From NCBI GenBank assembly GCA_963682055.1, contig OY821743.1:29250702-29314701 (forward strand): a DNA stretch of 64,000 nt, read 5' to 3'. Shown in pieces: positions 1-9,671 of this stretch (its first letter is position 1; each line of letters starts with the position of its first letter). The notes below the pieces were generated by a model. That model saw only the letters and a program-made list of their open reading frames with translations. It did not search any database and was not told where the DNA came from. The DNA comes from Primula veris (lineage: Eukaryota; Streptophyta; Magnoliopsida; Ericales; Primulaceae). A program made the translations under genes and the position numbers.

Positions 1-677
1 CTAGAATTTTCACTTTCCCCAACAGTTGAAGAAAACCCCAGAGAAATCTCAACGCTTTCCGCTTCTCCAATCGTTTTGTTCCCATTCCCTTCTACAGAAA
101 AAGTATCATCAGAATTACTCTCAGCCGAGTCCTTGACGGGGATCGTCTCACCAAACAGCTTAATTGAACTCAAACCAGCTTTTTCTGACGAAACACAGCC
201 TTCTTTTCCAACAATTTCAGTACCAAACAGATACACACTACTCTGGCTATCAGGTGACAAAATCTCGGACTGAAAACTCTGAATGTTCAGCTTATTGGAC
301 AAACTTTTCACCTTTTTCCGCATATTCATATTCTTCCCACAGGTATCTACAACAAATATCTGATTACTGTTTTGGTCAATTATGTTTGATACTCTGGAAC
401 CAAGTAATTGAATTTGCTTGGATTCCTGTATACCAGCAGGTAAACAGCAGCAACTCGTCGTTGACGGCTTTAAATTCCCCACAAATGAATTACGCAATCC
501 CAAAATGTGAAATGGGAGGTCGTGCACTTCATCATTTTGCGACCTCAGATTGATTATAGATTTTCTTATAGGGTGTTGTATGCAATATGGCAGTAGTGAC
601 GGTGGCATAACATGTTCAACTTGCCTAGAGCTGACTCTCTTCAAATGCTGTAAAAATTCAGATTCATTCCATGCAAC
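1..677 (-). CDS. Unidentified coding exon, cut by the window edge
   Basis: Read on the minus strand, this stretch is open for 225 codons from a good splice acceptor (pyrimidine-rich, ending in CAG just above 677) to the left edge, where it continues. The protein begins VAWNESEFLQHLKRV and is rich in Ser and Asn. It has two spaced 'LFG' motifs, YLFGTEIVGKE and KLFGETIPVKD. That style of motif reminds me of C-terminal regions of plant MYB-related (CCA1/REVEILLE-like) factors, but no DNA-binding domain is visible, so this is only a hint. The exon opens in phase 0. The aminotransferase exon upstream also ends in phase 0, so the two could be spliced together, although the protein does not look like the rest of an aminotransferase. 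Length and lack of stops make real coding sequence likely; identity is unknown. Confidence 0.5.
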
Positions 678-1407
678 CTGTTGGACAGAGGCGTAACAAC
701 AAAATTAGAAAACATACACAACTTGAAAATAAGAGAATAGTCTACTCTTCAATAGTGAAATCTTCAATGCTATAAAATCTGCTTGCTTACGGAAAACATC
801 AGTGGAATGCAGTAACAAGCCTGAGAGACCCTAAATTGTTAATGATTTCTCAATATAATAAAAAATTACAGTCTCCTTAGATCAAATGTCAGTCACACTT
901 TTTGAGGCTCACACAAGTTTGCTACAGGTAGTAATAATACTTTTGGGAGTGGGAAAAAGATCTAGCTTGATTCTTATTAAAATAATTAGCTATTAGGCCC
1001 GAAATTGGAAGAACCCAAGGTTGAAGTTGTCCAACCAAATGCAACACAGTTTCTATGCAAACAAACAACTAAACATGCCCTTTTTATACAATTCTTGATC
1101 TCGAAAATATTTTAAAGTTGAATATGTAGTTAGAAGTGATTATATTGGAGGTTTTTATTGTGCACTGAATCAAGCTATATCACGTCCGAAAATCCTGTGC
1201 TCATTGCTCTAATTAATGCTTTCAAAACCTAAGTAAAATATAACAGAGATTGTAAACAGCCAAACATTTATCAAAAGCGTGAAATGGGAAAACCATGGTC
1301 TTTCCCTTGGAGAGCTATTTTCAAACTCTCATATTAAACCAGAATGAGATTATTTTTCCCTAGGATCTATACTTGTGATAATTTTTTAACGAAATTAGCA
1401 TATTTAC

Positions 1408-2293
1408 CAGAGCATAATTGGTAATGGACTTATCACCCCCAGGTCCCACCCCAGTGGCACGGCGGAACTCACCCTCTAAATACAAGTTCGAGGGGGACAA
1501 ACCTTCCTGTATAATTTTTCAACTAAATCAAGATTTTCATTGCAAAGACAAATGTAAAAAATTAAGGATAAAGTAAGAAAAAGTTACCTTGAAATGGTTA
1601 CTGACAGGGGAGGCATAAAAAAGAGATGCATATTTAGGGGATGGTGCTAATCCGAGGATATGACTTGTTCCGAGGAACGGCCTAATGTAAAGATTTGCTT
1701 TCTCTGCAGAGGGTATCTGAAAACCAGAAAATTATAAGTATTATTACTTTTTTCATGTGACTTTGTTATAATTTCTTAATTAGAATGAGTGTATCGTTTG
1801 CTTTAAAAACTGCTACGAAATGGCTAACAATTAAACTGATACTTACAACTACATAACAGAATTACAAACTTGTTATGCTTCATTAATTCGTTAAGTACAT
1901 ACATATCTCAACACTTAATGTCTGCAGCTACTTGTGTATACATGATACATATCCAGCATTATCTCATAATAACAAATTCTTCTGAAAATGAAGGGGTATA
2001 CTAATGCTTCCAATAATTTGCACAAAATTATACATGGTCCTTACTCCTTTACTTATGGCTTCATGTTTTAACAAAAATAGTACTGAATTAAGGGACCAAG
2101 GGAAAGTTAATCGCAAGTAAATTTTTAAATCCTAAAATTTAAAGGCCACAGAAGTAAATCTAGGATACTTCTATTCAGGTGAACGATAAACAAAAATTAC
2201 CAAACGCTTGTTAGCAAGAGCTGTTTCTTTTAGAGCATCAATGAACTGATCAACAGAGGGGGTGAAGGGCATGCACATTCTCTCAGCTCCACT
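1408..2293 (-). pseudogene. Branched-chain aminotransferase gene fragment (three internal exons)
   Basis: Three minus-strand exons join in phase 0: 2293-2201 (SGAERMCMPFTPSVDQF...), 1716-1588 (IPSAEKANLYIRPFLG..., LGLAPSPKYASLFYASPVSNHF) and 1506-1408 (EGLSPSNLYLEGEFRRATG..., GGDKSITNYAL). All have GT-AG junctions and no stops. Family knowledge: these are consecutive middle segments of plant branched-chain amino acid transaminases, PLP enzymes that interconvert branched-chain amino acids and their 2-oxo acids. The preceding exons (with the PLP-binding lysine) and the following ones ('VLKA...RGFSDVLYLD') are not found in the flanking 2 kb on either side. I therefore read it as a truncated copy, possibly spliced into the unrelated exon at 1-677. 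Alternatives are a chimeric expressed gene, or missing exons beyond very long introns. Confidence 0.75.
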
Positions 2294-4240
2294 CTGCATC
2301 GCGTCACAAGCCTCACAATTTTAGAAAAATGCAATAATAATTACAATATAGTGCATTAAAGAATATCAAACAGTATAATAGCATCTTCCAAGTCACATTA
2401 GTGAGAAGAACATATATTGACAGCAATTCCTATTATACAGATGTTAGCGGTTAGCCTATTCGGTTTCAATCAATTTAATATCTACTGGTATCAAGGTAAA
2501 ACAGAGTTACGGATCCCATGAGAAAGTAATAAGTGAAAAATAGAAGCGCGATTCACGAAAAAGGTTAGACAACTACTGGAGTATGTTAATTAGCCAATCC
2601 AATAACATAAGTTTGAAAATTTGTAACTTAACGAGCAGGGATATACATCTAACTCAGAACTAGCTTTTCCTTACAAACATGAGAGCAACTAAAGGAAAAC
2701 CAAATGAGTTCTTCTATGAGGGTCACACCATATAAAGTTCCAATCAAAAATATCAATATCCAAGTCGATCGAGGTTCAACAATAATAAAATTACCAGCAG
2801 TCCAGCATCAATGAATTGAAAAGGCCAACTGTTGGCACAATATAATGCTATATCTCACTCAAAAGTAGAAACTTCGTGATTCAAACTTGATTACACAATG
2901 TCATTTTTCCAAGCAAGGGAATAGATTCGTAGTTATTTAACAACAGTAACTATGACTGTGATCATATTTATTAACATATAGGAAATAAATTTGAAACTAT
3001 CAGCACGACAAAGAATATACAGACTCAATAATAACTTCCTGAATAATCTTCACAGAATAGCTTCCTCAATACTCTTCACAGGCTAGCTTCCATATATTTA
3101 ATAATGATGGTTTATATCAAAGTTCACCTAAGAATTTTTAATCAAGTTTCTAGTGAAAAACTGAAAATGACAAAAAAAGAAGAAGCTATTTCTTCATCCT
3201 AATCAAATTAACACTCATGTTGCATGCTTTTTTACCCTTTATTGGCCGTACCCCAAATTGCATGTCTATTCCCATGACAAGCAGTTGGTTTTGTAAACTT
3301 TGAATCTGTGATTTTCAAGTTTTAAATTATTCCGGAAAAAAGAGTGTCCAACTGCACAATAATCAAATTGCTGCAGAATTCTGCCACCTTCGGATTACTG
3401 CTCAACGATTTACTTGTATATTGTGAGTTCTTGACCAAAAGAAGTATATAGATATACCGACTTGATCTGTGGTTTTTACACTTATGGGTCGTATTTTCAG
3501 GTGTGGAACCAGGTTTTTTTGGAGAGGCGTGGTGTAAAAAATATATCGAATAAAGTATAAAATAAATAAGATCTAATACAAAAATAAATAATTTTTTCTA
3601 TGTTTAACATAGCATAAAATAAATATAAAATTAAGACAAAGGGTATTGTACAATAAAATATTTTTTTTAGTAATATTTGTTTGGAAAAATAGAATGGTCA
3701 TTTACGAAATTTGGTAATTTCAAGGTAAAAAATGGAAATTTTTAGAAAAAAACAACTAAAAAATTTGAACTACTAACCTTCAACTACCTTAAAGCCAATT
3801 TTACCACTACACCAACAACTATTTTGTTTAATTAGGGGGACCATCAATATACATATCTTAGAAAATTTTAAATTACACATATAAAAAAAAAATTGAAAAT
3901 CGCCGTCGGAGGTCGCCGAGGGTGGCCACGGCCACCCCCAGCCACCCCTTGGGTCGCCCCTGCCTATTTTGCATTTTCCCTTAATATCTGGAAGTATTTA
4001 AAGGTGTGGTTCAGCTATAGCAATAAAAATTACCAGCAGCTATAAGTTGAAAATACCAACTATTATCACAATACAGGAGTAACTGATAATAGACACTAGT
4101 TTTTTTTCATGTGAGGTGTCTGGAATTTATATTACAACCAGTTAATAAAGAAATTTGATTTTATGCAAATTAACAAAAATAACAATTGTTATTAATGTAA
4201 ACCAAATAACTTTAAATCTTGTTCTTTAATAACTTAACAA
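2294..4240. other. AT-rich spacer upstream of the aminotransferase fragment
   Basis: No coding region is recognised on either strand; I looked specifically for upstream aminotransferase exons. The only compositional break is a short GC-rich block near 3900-3960, listed separately. Confidence 0.5.
3899..3962. repeat. GC-rich block in AT-rich spacer
   Basis: About 60 bases rich in ggtggcc/ccaccc-type words, able to pair with themselves, sit between long A/T-rich stretches. It looks like the end of a degenerate dispersed repeat. No family is assigned. Confidence 0.35.
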
Positions 4241-4575
4241 TGTTGAAATTTTAAACTTGTTTGAGTTTATTTAATTTGGGTCTTTGTGTTTTAAGTTTTA
4301 ATATTTTGGACAATGATGTAATATACTATTACTATTTAGTCTTTCACTTTCTAGAATATTATTTTTCTAGAATATTATTTTTCTAGAAAGTGTCTAGAAT
4401 AGTCTTCTATGGATAGAATTTGTAATGGCCTAGATGTGATTTTGGACCATTGGATTATTGTGATCTTCACCGTTGGTTGTGGTTTGAGATTATAAAAAAA
4501 ATTATTTCCCCTCTTATATTTGTGTTTTATTGTTTTGTTCCGATCATTTCCCGACCCCCTTAAACACTTCCGACA
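4241..4575. mobile_element. Solo LTR with 5-bp target duplication
   Basis: The 335-bp segment starts TGTTGAAATT and ends TTCCGACA (TG...CA). It is flanked on both sides by the same five bases, AACAA (4236-4240 and 4576-4580). Inside are three copies of a TTTCTAGAATATTA-like word (around 4345-4385). There is no internal retrotransposon region, primer binding site or second LTR next to it. A TG...CA segment with a 5-bp target duplication is what is left when the two LTRs of an element recombine. Orientation and superfamily cannot be decided. Confidence 0.65.
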
Positions 4576-5014
4576 AACAAAACATCAATTACAAAAACTT
4601 AAAAACATACCACCCATATTTCTTTTTTAGTCGCTAAGTATGGTTAAAAATATCAAATCTTCTCATGCATGACAAAGACAAAATAAAATAAATTATTGTG
4701 CCAAGAAATTATTCTGCATGAACCCCAATTAAAATACGGAAAAAAAAAAGGATCGACAAAAGAAATACTACAAGATTAATACTAATTACTACCCAACTAA
4801 AATTACTACCACACAAAGAAGGATCAAGAAAATAATTACAAAATTAATACTACTAATTACTACTTAACTGAAAATTCCCACAACAAAAATACAAAAAAAA
4901 AAAGATAAAAAAAATACATTACCGCCTTTGATCTTATGACGTTTAACGTGGTCATTTTTAACAACGTTTGTAGGGAAAAGCAGTTTACAATTCGAATTAG
5001 GGCATCAAAATTTG

Positions 5015-5230
5015 TTATCGGGCCAATGGAGTATGATATGATGGTGCCATAATGCAGCTTGTGTTAAATGGATCCGTATAGCACAGATTGCAGTCGTAGA
5101 GCCCCTTGACGACGATAGGTAAAGCTGCAGGGTCAGGTTTCCGACAGTGAATTTCGGTGGGACGGACGACAGGGACAGCGGAAGGTATGGTGGGGACGGC
5201 GGTGGCATTATCAGGAGAATCATTTTCCAT
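5015..5230 (-). CDS. Small hypothetical ORF next to the retrotransposon insertion
   Basis: A 71-codon minus-strand reading frame begins MENDSPDNATAVPTI and ends SYHTPLAR, with a Cys pair in GLYDCNLCY. I do not recognise it. Its ATG lies only 4 bases inside the target duplication (5235-5239) of the large gypsy element. Before insertion the upstream sequence was the region now right of 22483, which on the minus strand contains a TATA-rich stretch around 22600-22660. It may be a first exon or a small gene separated from its promoter by the insertion, or a chance ORF. Base composition is clearly more GC-rich than the surrounding spacer. Confidence 0.35.
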   Translation of the reverse strand: MENDSPDNATAVPTIPSAVPVVRPTEIHCRKPDPAALPIVVKGLYDCNLCYTDPFNTSCIMAPSYHTPLAR

Positions 5231-5239
5231 AAAAGTATG

Positions 5240-5809
5240 TGATAAAGCCATAACTTTGGTCGGTCGCGTTAGGCCTTTCAACAATGATATAATGATAAAT
5301 AAACCGTGAGTAAATGATACTTCCTGCTCTTTATTATTGCTCGGATTATTGTCCTTATTCGGACTATTACATTTGCTCGGATTAGTATTTCGGTTTTACG
5401 ATTATGCTCGATATAACTATTTAATCTCTCGTCTTGATCTTTCTCCTCTTTTATTCGGTGCTCGGCTGTCTTGTCTCGGTTTATTTCTCGAAGTGATATG
5501 CTTTGGTTAGTTTCTCTCTTTTCTTAACTTCTCTCTATATTTTTTGGATAGATTTTCTGGTCCTTTTTCTAGGAGGGGTAGTTGGCTATTTATAGGCAAC
5601 TGCGCCTTCTAGGATATTGACAAATGTCTTCATCCCAGGGAGTTTTCCGACGAGGGTCCCCCTTTGATTGGGCTTGGGCTTTGGGTAGTAGCACCTCAAT
5701 TCCTTATAAAAAGTATGAGATGACCCATTTAAGCGTTGGATACCCATTTATAAAGTGGGTTGATTATGACCCGAATAAAATACTCGGGTCTGATTTTTAT
5801 GTTCTATCA
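5240..5809 (-). repeat. 3' LTR of the Tat element
   Basis: 570 bp and almost identical to 21914-22483. In the element sense it is preceded by a weak purine stretch (GGAAGTCAGGGAG, just right of 5809) that would serve as the polypurine tract. The short open frame on the other strand starting MSSSQGVFRRG occurs in both LTRs and is not taken as a gene. Confidence 0.95.
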
Positions 5810-5992
5810 AGTGCTCCCTGACTTCCTCGGCGTGGTTTCCATGTCGGGGGAGTCATGTTCGGTTTGTCGAGAACGTTACTTCGGTCTTGTTTTTCCCAAT
5901 GCTTCATCGAGAAACGCAATAGACTCGTGACGGTTCCCAGGGGGGCATATTTAATGTTTCCTATCCTAATATCTTTTTCCGAGGAAAACTCC

Positions 5993-5999
5993 TATAAAG
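5993..5999 (+). promoter_or_regulatory. TATA box of antisense small gene 1
   Basis: TATAAAG, 60 bases before the ATG at 6053, inside the retrotransposon but on the opposite strand. Confidence 0.55.
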
Positions 6000-6052
6000 G
6001 GGTGTGCTCCCTCCATAATTAGGCATTTTACTACTAATTTGCCCTTGACATA

Positions 6053-6373
6053 ATGGCTTCTTCTGGTTCTACTGGTGAGAGCTCCTTTAATTATATTTCA
6101 TATTTAGAAACGGAAATCAAGAAATCTCGTACCGCGAATAAGAAACTTGTGGCCAAGGTTTCAAACTACAAGAAAAGGTTGTCTGACATGGATTCTGATC
6201 ATCATGTGACGATGGCCGATCGGGATTGGGCCTATGAGCATATAAAGAAGCTCGAGGCTAATCTGGCTAAGCAGAAGGCAGCAAAAAGGGCCTATAAGCT
6301 TGCCTTCAAGGAGTTGCATGCTCGGTCCAAACCGAGTTCGGATGACGATGAAGAAGGCTCTTCCTCGAAATAA
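6053..6373 (+). CDS. Antisense coiled-coil small gene 1 of the Tat element
   Basis: 106 aa, single exon. The N-terminus is Ser/Gly-rich (MASSGSTGESSFNY). A mostly helical, charged middle follows (YLETEIKKSRTANKKL..., heptad-like Leu/Ile/Val spacing), then a basic segment KRAYKLAFKELHARSK and an acidic Ser tail (SSDDDEEGSSSK). A TATA box lies 60 bases upstream and AATAAA lies at 6453-6458, so it has the layout of an independent transcription unit. The basic segment recurs nearly unchanged in the next gene (6678-7016), so the two are paralogues. No enzymatic motif is seen and no known family is recognised. It is antisense to the element's gag-pol. Confidence 0.6.
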   Translation: MASSGSTGESSFNYISYLETEIKKSRTANKKLVAKVSNYKKRLSDMDSDHHVTMADRDWAYEHIKKLEANLAKQKAAKRAYKLAFKELHARSKPSSDDDEEGSSSK

Positions 6374-6619
6374 TTAGTCTTTTGTAATTTCTGTCGTAAT
6401 TTTTCTTGAATGGGGAGTCTTCTCCTCAGTTGTAATCGAAGTTTTTGGAATTAATAAAACATTTCCCTTTCCTTGTTCTTGTCTGTTTATCTTCTTGATG
6501 TCTTTTTGGATGACTTTAATTGGATTTGGAACTGTGGTTAACTTACCTTAAATGCTCTTGGGAAGTTCAAGAGGTTGTATTTATTCGAGATGACCTTTGA
6601 TCTACTCCTTGTTTCTTCT

Positions 6620-6627
6620 TATAAAAG
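6620..6627 (+). promoter_or_regulatory. TATA box of antisense small gene 2
   Basis: TATAAAAG, 58 bases before the ATG at 6678. Confidence 0.55.
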
Positions 6628-6677
6628 GGGGCTGTCCCAGAATTTTTTTATGCGGTTCATTCTTTATTAACGAACAA

Positions 6678-7016
6678 ATGGCTTCTCCTCTTGAAAAATA
6701 TGGTGACAACCTTCCTGAATACGTTGCCCGTCTGGAAGAGGAAGTTCAGAAGGTGCGTTATCTCGAGAAGAGGGTTGCCCGGCTGTCAGTGGAAGCTCGT
6801 CGGGCCGTCGAACTAGACGAGCGATTGGATGCCCTAGAGAAGGAGCACCAGAGGTCTTTGCTCGACAGTATTCGTGCTCGTGCCCGGATCAAAGAGCTCG
6901 AGGCCTCCAGAGATAGGCAGCTTGCTTCCAAGAGGGCTTACAAATTGGCCCTTAAGGAAGTGTATGCTCGGTCGAAAAGGAAGCCGAATGACGAAGCGGG
7001 CCCTTCTATGAAATGA
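6678..7016 (+). CDS. Antisense coiled-coil small gene 2 of the Tat element
   Basis: 112 aa from the ATG at 6678 (MASPLEKYGDNLPEY). An upstream in-frame ATG at 6597 precedes the TATA box and is unlikely to be used. Nearly the whole protein is a predicted coiled coil: VARLEEEVQKVRYLEKRV and ELDERLDALEKEHQRSL show regular Leu/Val spacing. It ends with KRAYKLALKEVYARSKRKP and a short tail. The C-terminal basic motif is shared with small gene 1. AATAAA is at 7078-7083. Function unknown; a structural or partner-binding role is only inferred from the coiled coil. Confidence 0.6.
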   Translation: MASPLEKYGDNLPEYVARLEEEVQKVRYLEKRVARLSVEARRAVELDERLDALEKEHQRSLLDSIRARARIKELEASRDRQLASKRAYKLALKEVYARSKRKPNDEAGPSMK

Positions 7017-7559
7017 TTTTATTGTTTTCATTGTATTTCCTCTTTGTGCTTCTTCTGTAACGAAATATCAACCAGTCAATAAAGATTTCTTTTTCTTGTT
7101 TATATCTGAATTACTTTCCCAATGCAATTTATTTTGACTGCGCACGCTTGTGGCCTCATTAATGCCTTTCTTGGGTCTTGCGTTTGATCTTATCCATTGG
7201 ACCTTCTTACTCTTTATATCTAGGGATTAATTAGGATTTCTTGAGCCTTGTGCATAGAAAATCCTATTCACCAGAGTTTTCTTGAGCCTTGCGCAAAAGA
7301 TCTGGGATATTTATTTGATTCGATGTCCTTCCCAAAAATGACGCGTGTTTTGTTGCCATTATTACTTACCCCCTTTAAATATTGGTAAGAATCCAAGCGT
7401 TTCTTGAACAGGTGTGGCTTTTAATTACTCACGCTCTTTAGAGTCTTTTGGGAATCCAAACGTTTTTCTTGAACAGTCATCTCCCTTGAGTGCCATCGTT
7501 TCTGAATACCCATTGGCGAATGGTTGCGACTCTCAATCCCAGCCCTCATACAATTGATC

Positions 7560-7567
7560 TATAAATA
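7560..7567 (+). promoter_or_regulatory. TATA box of antisense small gene 3
   Basis: TATAAATA, 92 bases before the ATG at 7652. Confidence 0.5.
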
Positions 7568-7651
7568 CCTGCTTACAGCATGGTTACATCCACACTTCTC
7601 ATCATATTATTTTCCCCCATATATAGACCCTCATCTTATAATTTCTCTAAG

Positions 7652-7945
7652 ATGTCTGGTCCTTTCACCCAATCAGCATTAGCTTTGCAAGTGGAGGCCT
7701 TTGAAGCCTCCCATAACCATGTACAAAGGTTGTTGAGGGATGCCGAGGAGGAATTGAAGGTGATGCGTTATCACCATACCGAGATGGTTCGGGAATTAAC
7801 TTGGCTAAGATCCGAACTGGCTTACTGCCGACGTGCTCGTCAGGCTCTAGTCGAAGAGAATGAGATGCTAAGGGGGAACCCGACACTGAGGGACAGGGAT
7901 GTCTCTGCCGGGCCCTCTCATCGATACCGATCGACTTCCCCCTAA
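7652..7945 (+). CDS. Antisense coiled-coil small gene 3 of the Tat element
   Basis: 97 aa from the ATG at 7652, chosen because it lies downstream of the TATA box and because small gene 4 starts with the same MSGP. The middle (HVQRLLRDAEEELKVM..., LTWLRSELAYCRRARQAL) is helical and charged with coiled-coil spacing; the tail is Ser/Pro/Arg-rich (SAGPSHRYRSTSP). No nearby AATAAA is seen. The 500 bases after the stop are an extreme pyrimidine tract, and the transcript may end near 8640. No family recognised. Confidence 0.55.
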   Translation: MSGPFTQSALALQVEAFEASHNHVQRLLRDAEEELKVMRYHHTEMVRELTWLRSELAYCRRARQALVEENEMLRGNPTLRDRDVSAGPSHRYRSTSP

Positions 7946-8452
7946 CCTTCCTCCTTCCTTTTTTCTTTTTCTCTGCTCTTTCCCCATCTTTTCCCATCTC
8001 TTCCTTTTTCTTCTTTTTTTTTTTATTTCTCCGTTTCCATCATTTCTTCCTCTTCCTCTCTTGTGTTTTCTTTTTATACTCTGTTTTCTCGTACTTTTTA
8101 TTCTTTTCTTTTTCCGTTTCTTTTTTGTTTCATTGACTTCCTTTTTAGTTGTCGGTCTCCTTCGTCTCTTTATCTTCTTCTCATCTGTTTTTCTTCTGTG
8201 CCTCCTCTTTCTTTTTCTTCATCTTCTCTCCCATCACTCTTTTTCTTTTTCTTCTTTTTTGCACCACTACGATGTAACAATCAGCCCTGTGATCCTAAGG
8301 GTTTTGTGTTACATCTAGGGTTTTTGTCATTTCTCTTTTCGACTCTTCTTTCTTATCACTTCGTTTCTTGCACTCTTCTTCTTTTCCTCTTCTTGCTTTT
8401 CCTTTCTCTTTCTTCTTACTTTTTCTTTTTGGCGTCTCCTGCTCACTTGGTC
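7946..8452 (+). repeat. About 500-base pyrimidine-rich tract
   Basis: Nearly continuous C and T on the plus strand (purine-rich on the element's sense strand), built of TTCTTTTTCT-like words. The long Phe/Leu/Ser-rich open frames here are by-products of that composition. It lies directly after small gene 3 and may be its 3' UTR. Confidence 0.7.
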
Positions 8453-8497
8453 AGCTGATATAGTTGATCCTTTGCCTGATCTTCTGTACTAGCTCTT

Positions 8498-8630
8498 CTC
8501 GGATGTAATAGATCTTTTCGGATGTAATAGATTTTTTTTTTTTGGATGTAATAGATCTTTTCGGATGTAATAGGTCTTTATCTCGGATGTAATATTGTCT
8601 TGATGTAATGACCAATGATGTATTACATCT
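8498..8630 (+). repeat. Degenerate short repeat with GGATGTAATAGATCTT-like units
   Basis: At least five imperfect copies of a 20-24 base unit containing GGATGTAATA follow one another, ending in GATGTATTACATC, which is an inverted form of the same word. It lies between small genes 3 and 4 in the Tat element. Confidence 0.6.
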
Positions 8631-8868
8631 TCATTAATGAAAAGTGTTTTTGCCATTTTATTTTTGCATTTCTTTTTATATTGTACCTGTGGTTTGTTGT
8701 TTGTCGGGAATCTAGATCTTTGAATATCTCGTCTTTATTTCTTTTGCACTGTGGTCTCAGATGTCAGTAGATGTCCCCATCACTGTCAAACATAGGTGCA
8801 TGCTCCCCAGCATGTCAGGAAATATGCAATTTCCCAAGCAAGGTCACAAAATATCATACTCTCCGTTC

Positions 8869-8876
8869 TATAAGTA
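8869..8876 (+). promoter_or_regulatory. TATA box of antisense small gene 4
   Basis: TATAAGTA, 103 bases before the ATG at 8972, followed by a pyrimidine-rich leader. Confidence 0.45.
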
Positions 8877-8971
8877 CTTCTTTTTTCCTTGATAGTTTAT
8901 CATCTCTTCTTTCTTTTTTCTTCTCTCTTCCTCAGCCCCTTATTTTCTTCCGTACTAAACAATTTCCTAGA

Positions 8972-9451
8972 ATGTCTGGACCTGTGGTGAGATATCATGC
9001 TCAGATGAAGGGCTTGGACTCTGAGATATCTCGGGTCCGCCGTCGGATGGCAAGGCTTGAGAAAGAGTATGGCGTTTTGGCCTTGAGCTTATTCGGTTCT
9101 TATCCCGAAGAGACGGTGAAGTGGACCGAGATCTCGGCGCTGAGTCGCCAGCTTGATCATTTGTTGCTACAGAGAAACCATCTGGCCAACTCCTGGTATG
9201 AGGCCGAGGAAATTTGGGACCATTCTCAAGATGAGTTTGACAACTCTCCTCAAGGCCTAGCTAGCATAATGGTAAAGAATGCTCGGCTCGTGGAGCGCGT
9301 TAGGGTTCTTACTACGGAAAACAATAGGCTCTCCTCGGAGAATGACGATTTAGTCGCCATGAACGATTCCTATCAAGCTAGGTTGAATTGTTCTGCTCGT
9401 ATTGCTTTCTCTCGGTCTGGCAGTTCGGTTTTTCCGCCCGTTGATCCTTAG
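8972..9451 (+). CDS. Antisense coiled-coil small gene 4 of the Tat element
   Basis: 159 aa from the ATG at 8972 (MSGPVVRYHAQ). A frame starting upstream at 8771 crosses the TATA box and is not preferred. Two coiled-coil blocks are visible: LDSEISRVRRRMARLEKEYG near residues 15-34, and ARLVERVRVLTTENNRLSSE near residues 103-122. A tryptophan-containing linker (SWYEAEEIWDHSQDEF) separates them. The layout (TATA, pyrimidine-rich leader, single exon, MSGP start) matches small gene 3. Not recognised as any known family. Confidence 0.6.
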   Translation: MSGPVVRYHAQMKGLDSEISRVRRRMARLEKEYGVLALSLFGSYPEETVKWTEISALSRQLDHLLLQRNHLANSWYEAEEIWDHSQDEFDNSPQGLASIMVKNARLVERVRVLTTENNRLSSENDDLVAMNDSYQARLNCSARIAFSRSGSSVFPPVDP

Positions 9452-9594
9452 ATTGGGCTGGTTTCCTTATGTATTTCCCCTTTTGCCCTTTGTGTTTTAT
9501 CTTCTGTATTTGATGAATCAGTTGTATCTTTTCGTGTCTCGTGCCTGTCTTGTGAACCATTGTAACGCTTCGTATTTTGTGCCTTTTGATTCTC

Positions 9595-9600
9595 TATAAA
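9595..9600 (+). promoter_or_regulatory. TATA box of antisense small gene 5
   Basis: TATAAA, 77 bases before the ATG at 9672. Confidence 0.55.
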
Positions 9601-9671
9601 TGCTCCCTATTGCCTGTATATCATTATCAATTTCTACCTCTCTCTTGTTTTATAATTTGCTTGTGTGAGAG

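Noticed and set aside
791..820. Possible 30-base exon on the minus strand between the aminotransferase and the 1-677 exon (AG before, GTAAGC after, phase 0)
   Set aside because: Too short to support without transcripts, and its ten codons do not resemble the aminotransferase.
5624..5821. 65-aa plus-strand frame also present in the other LTR
   Set aside because: LTR sequence in antisense; duplicated because the LTR is duplicated.
7899..8458. Long Phe/Leu/Ser-rich reading frames on the plus strand
   Set aside because: They follow from the pyrimidine-only composition of the tract. They have no TATA-to-start layout and no amphipathic pattern beyond the repeat.
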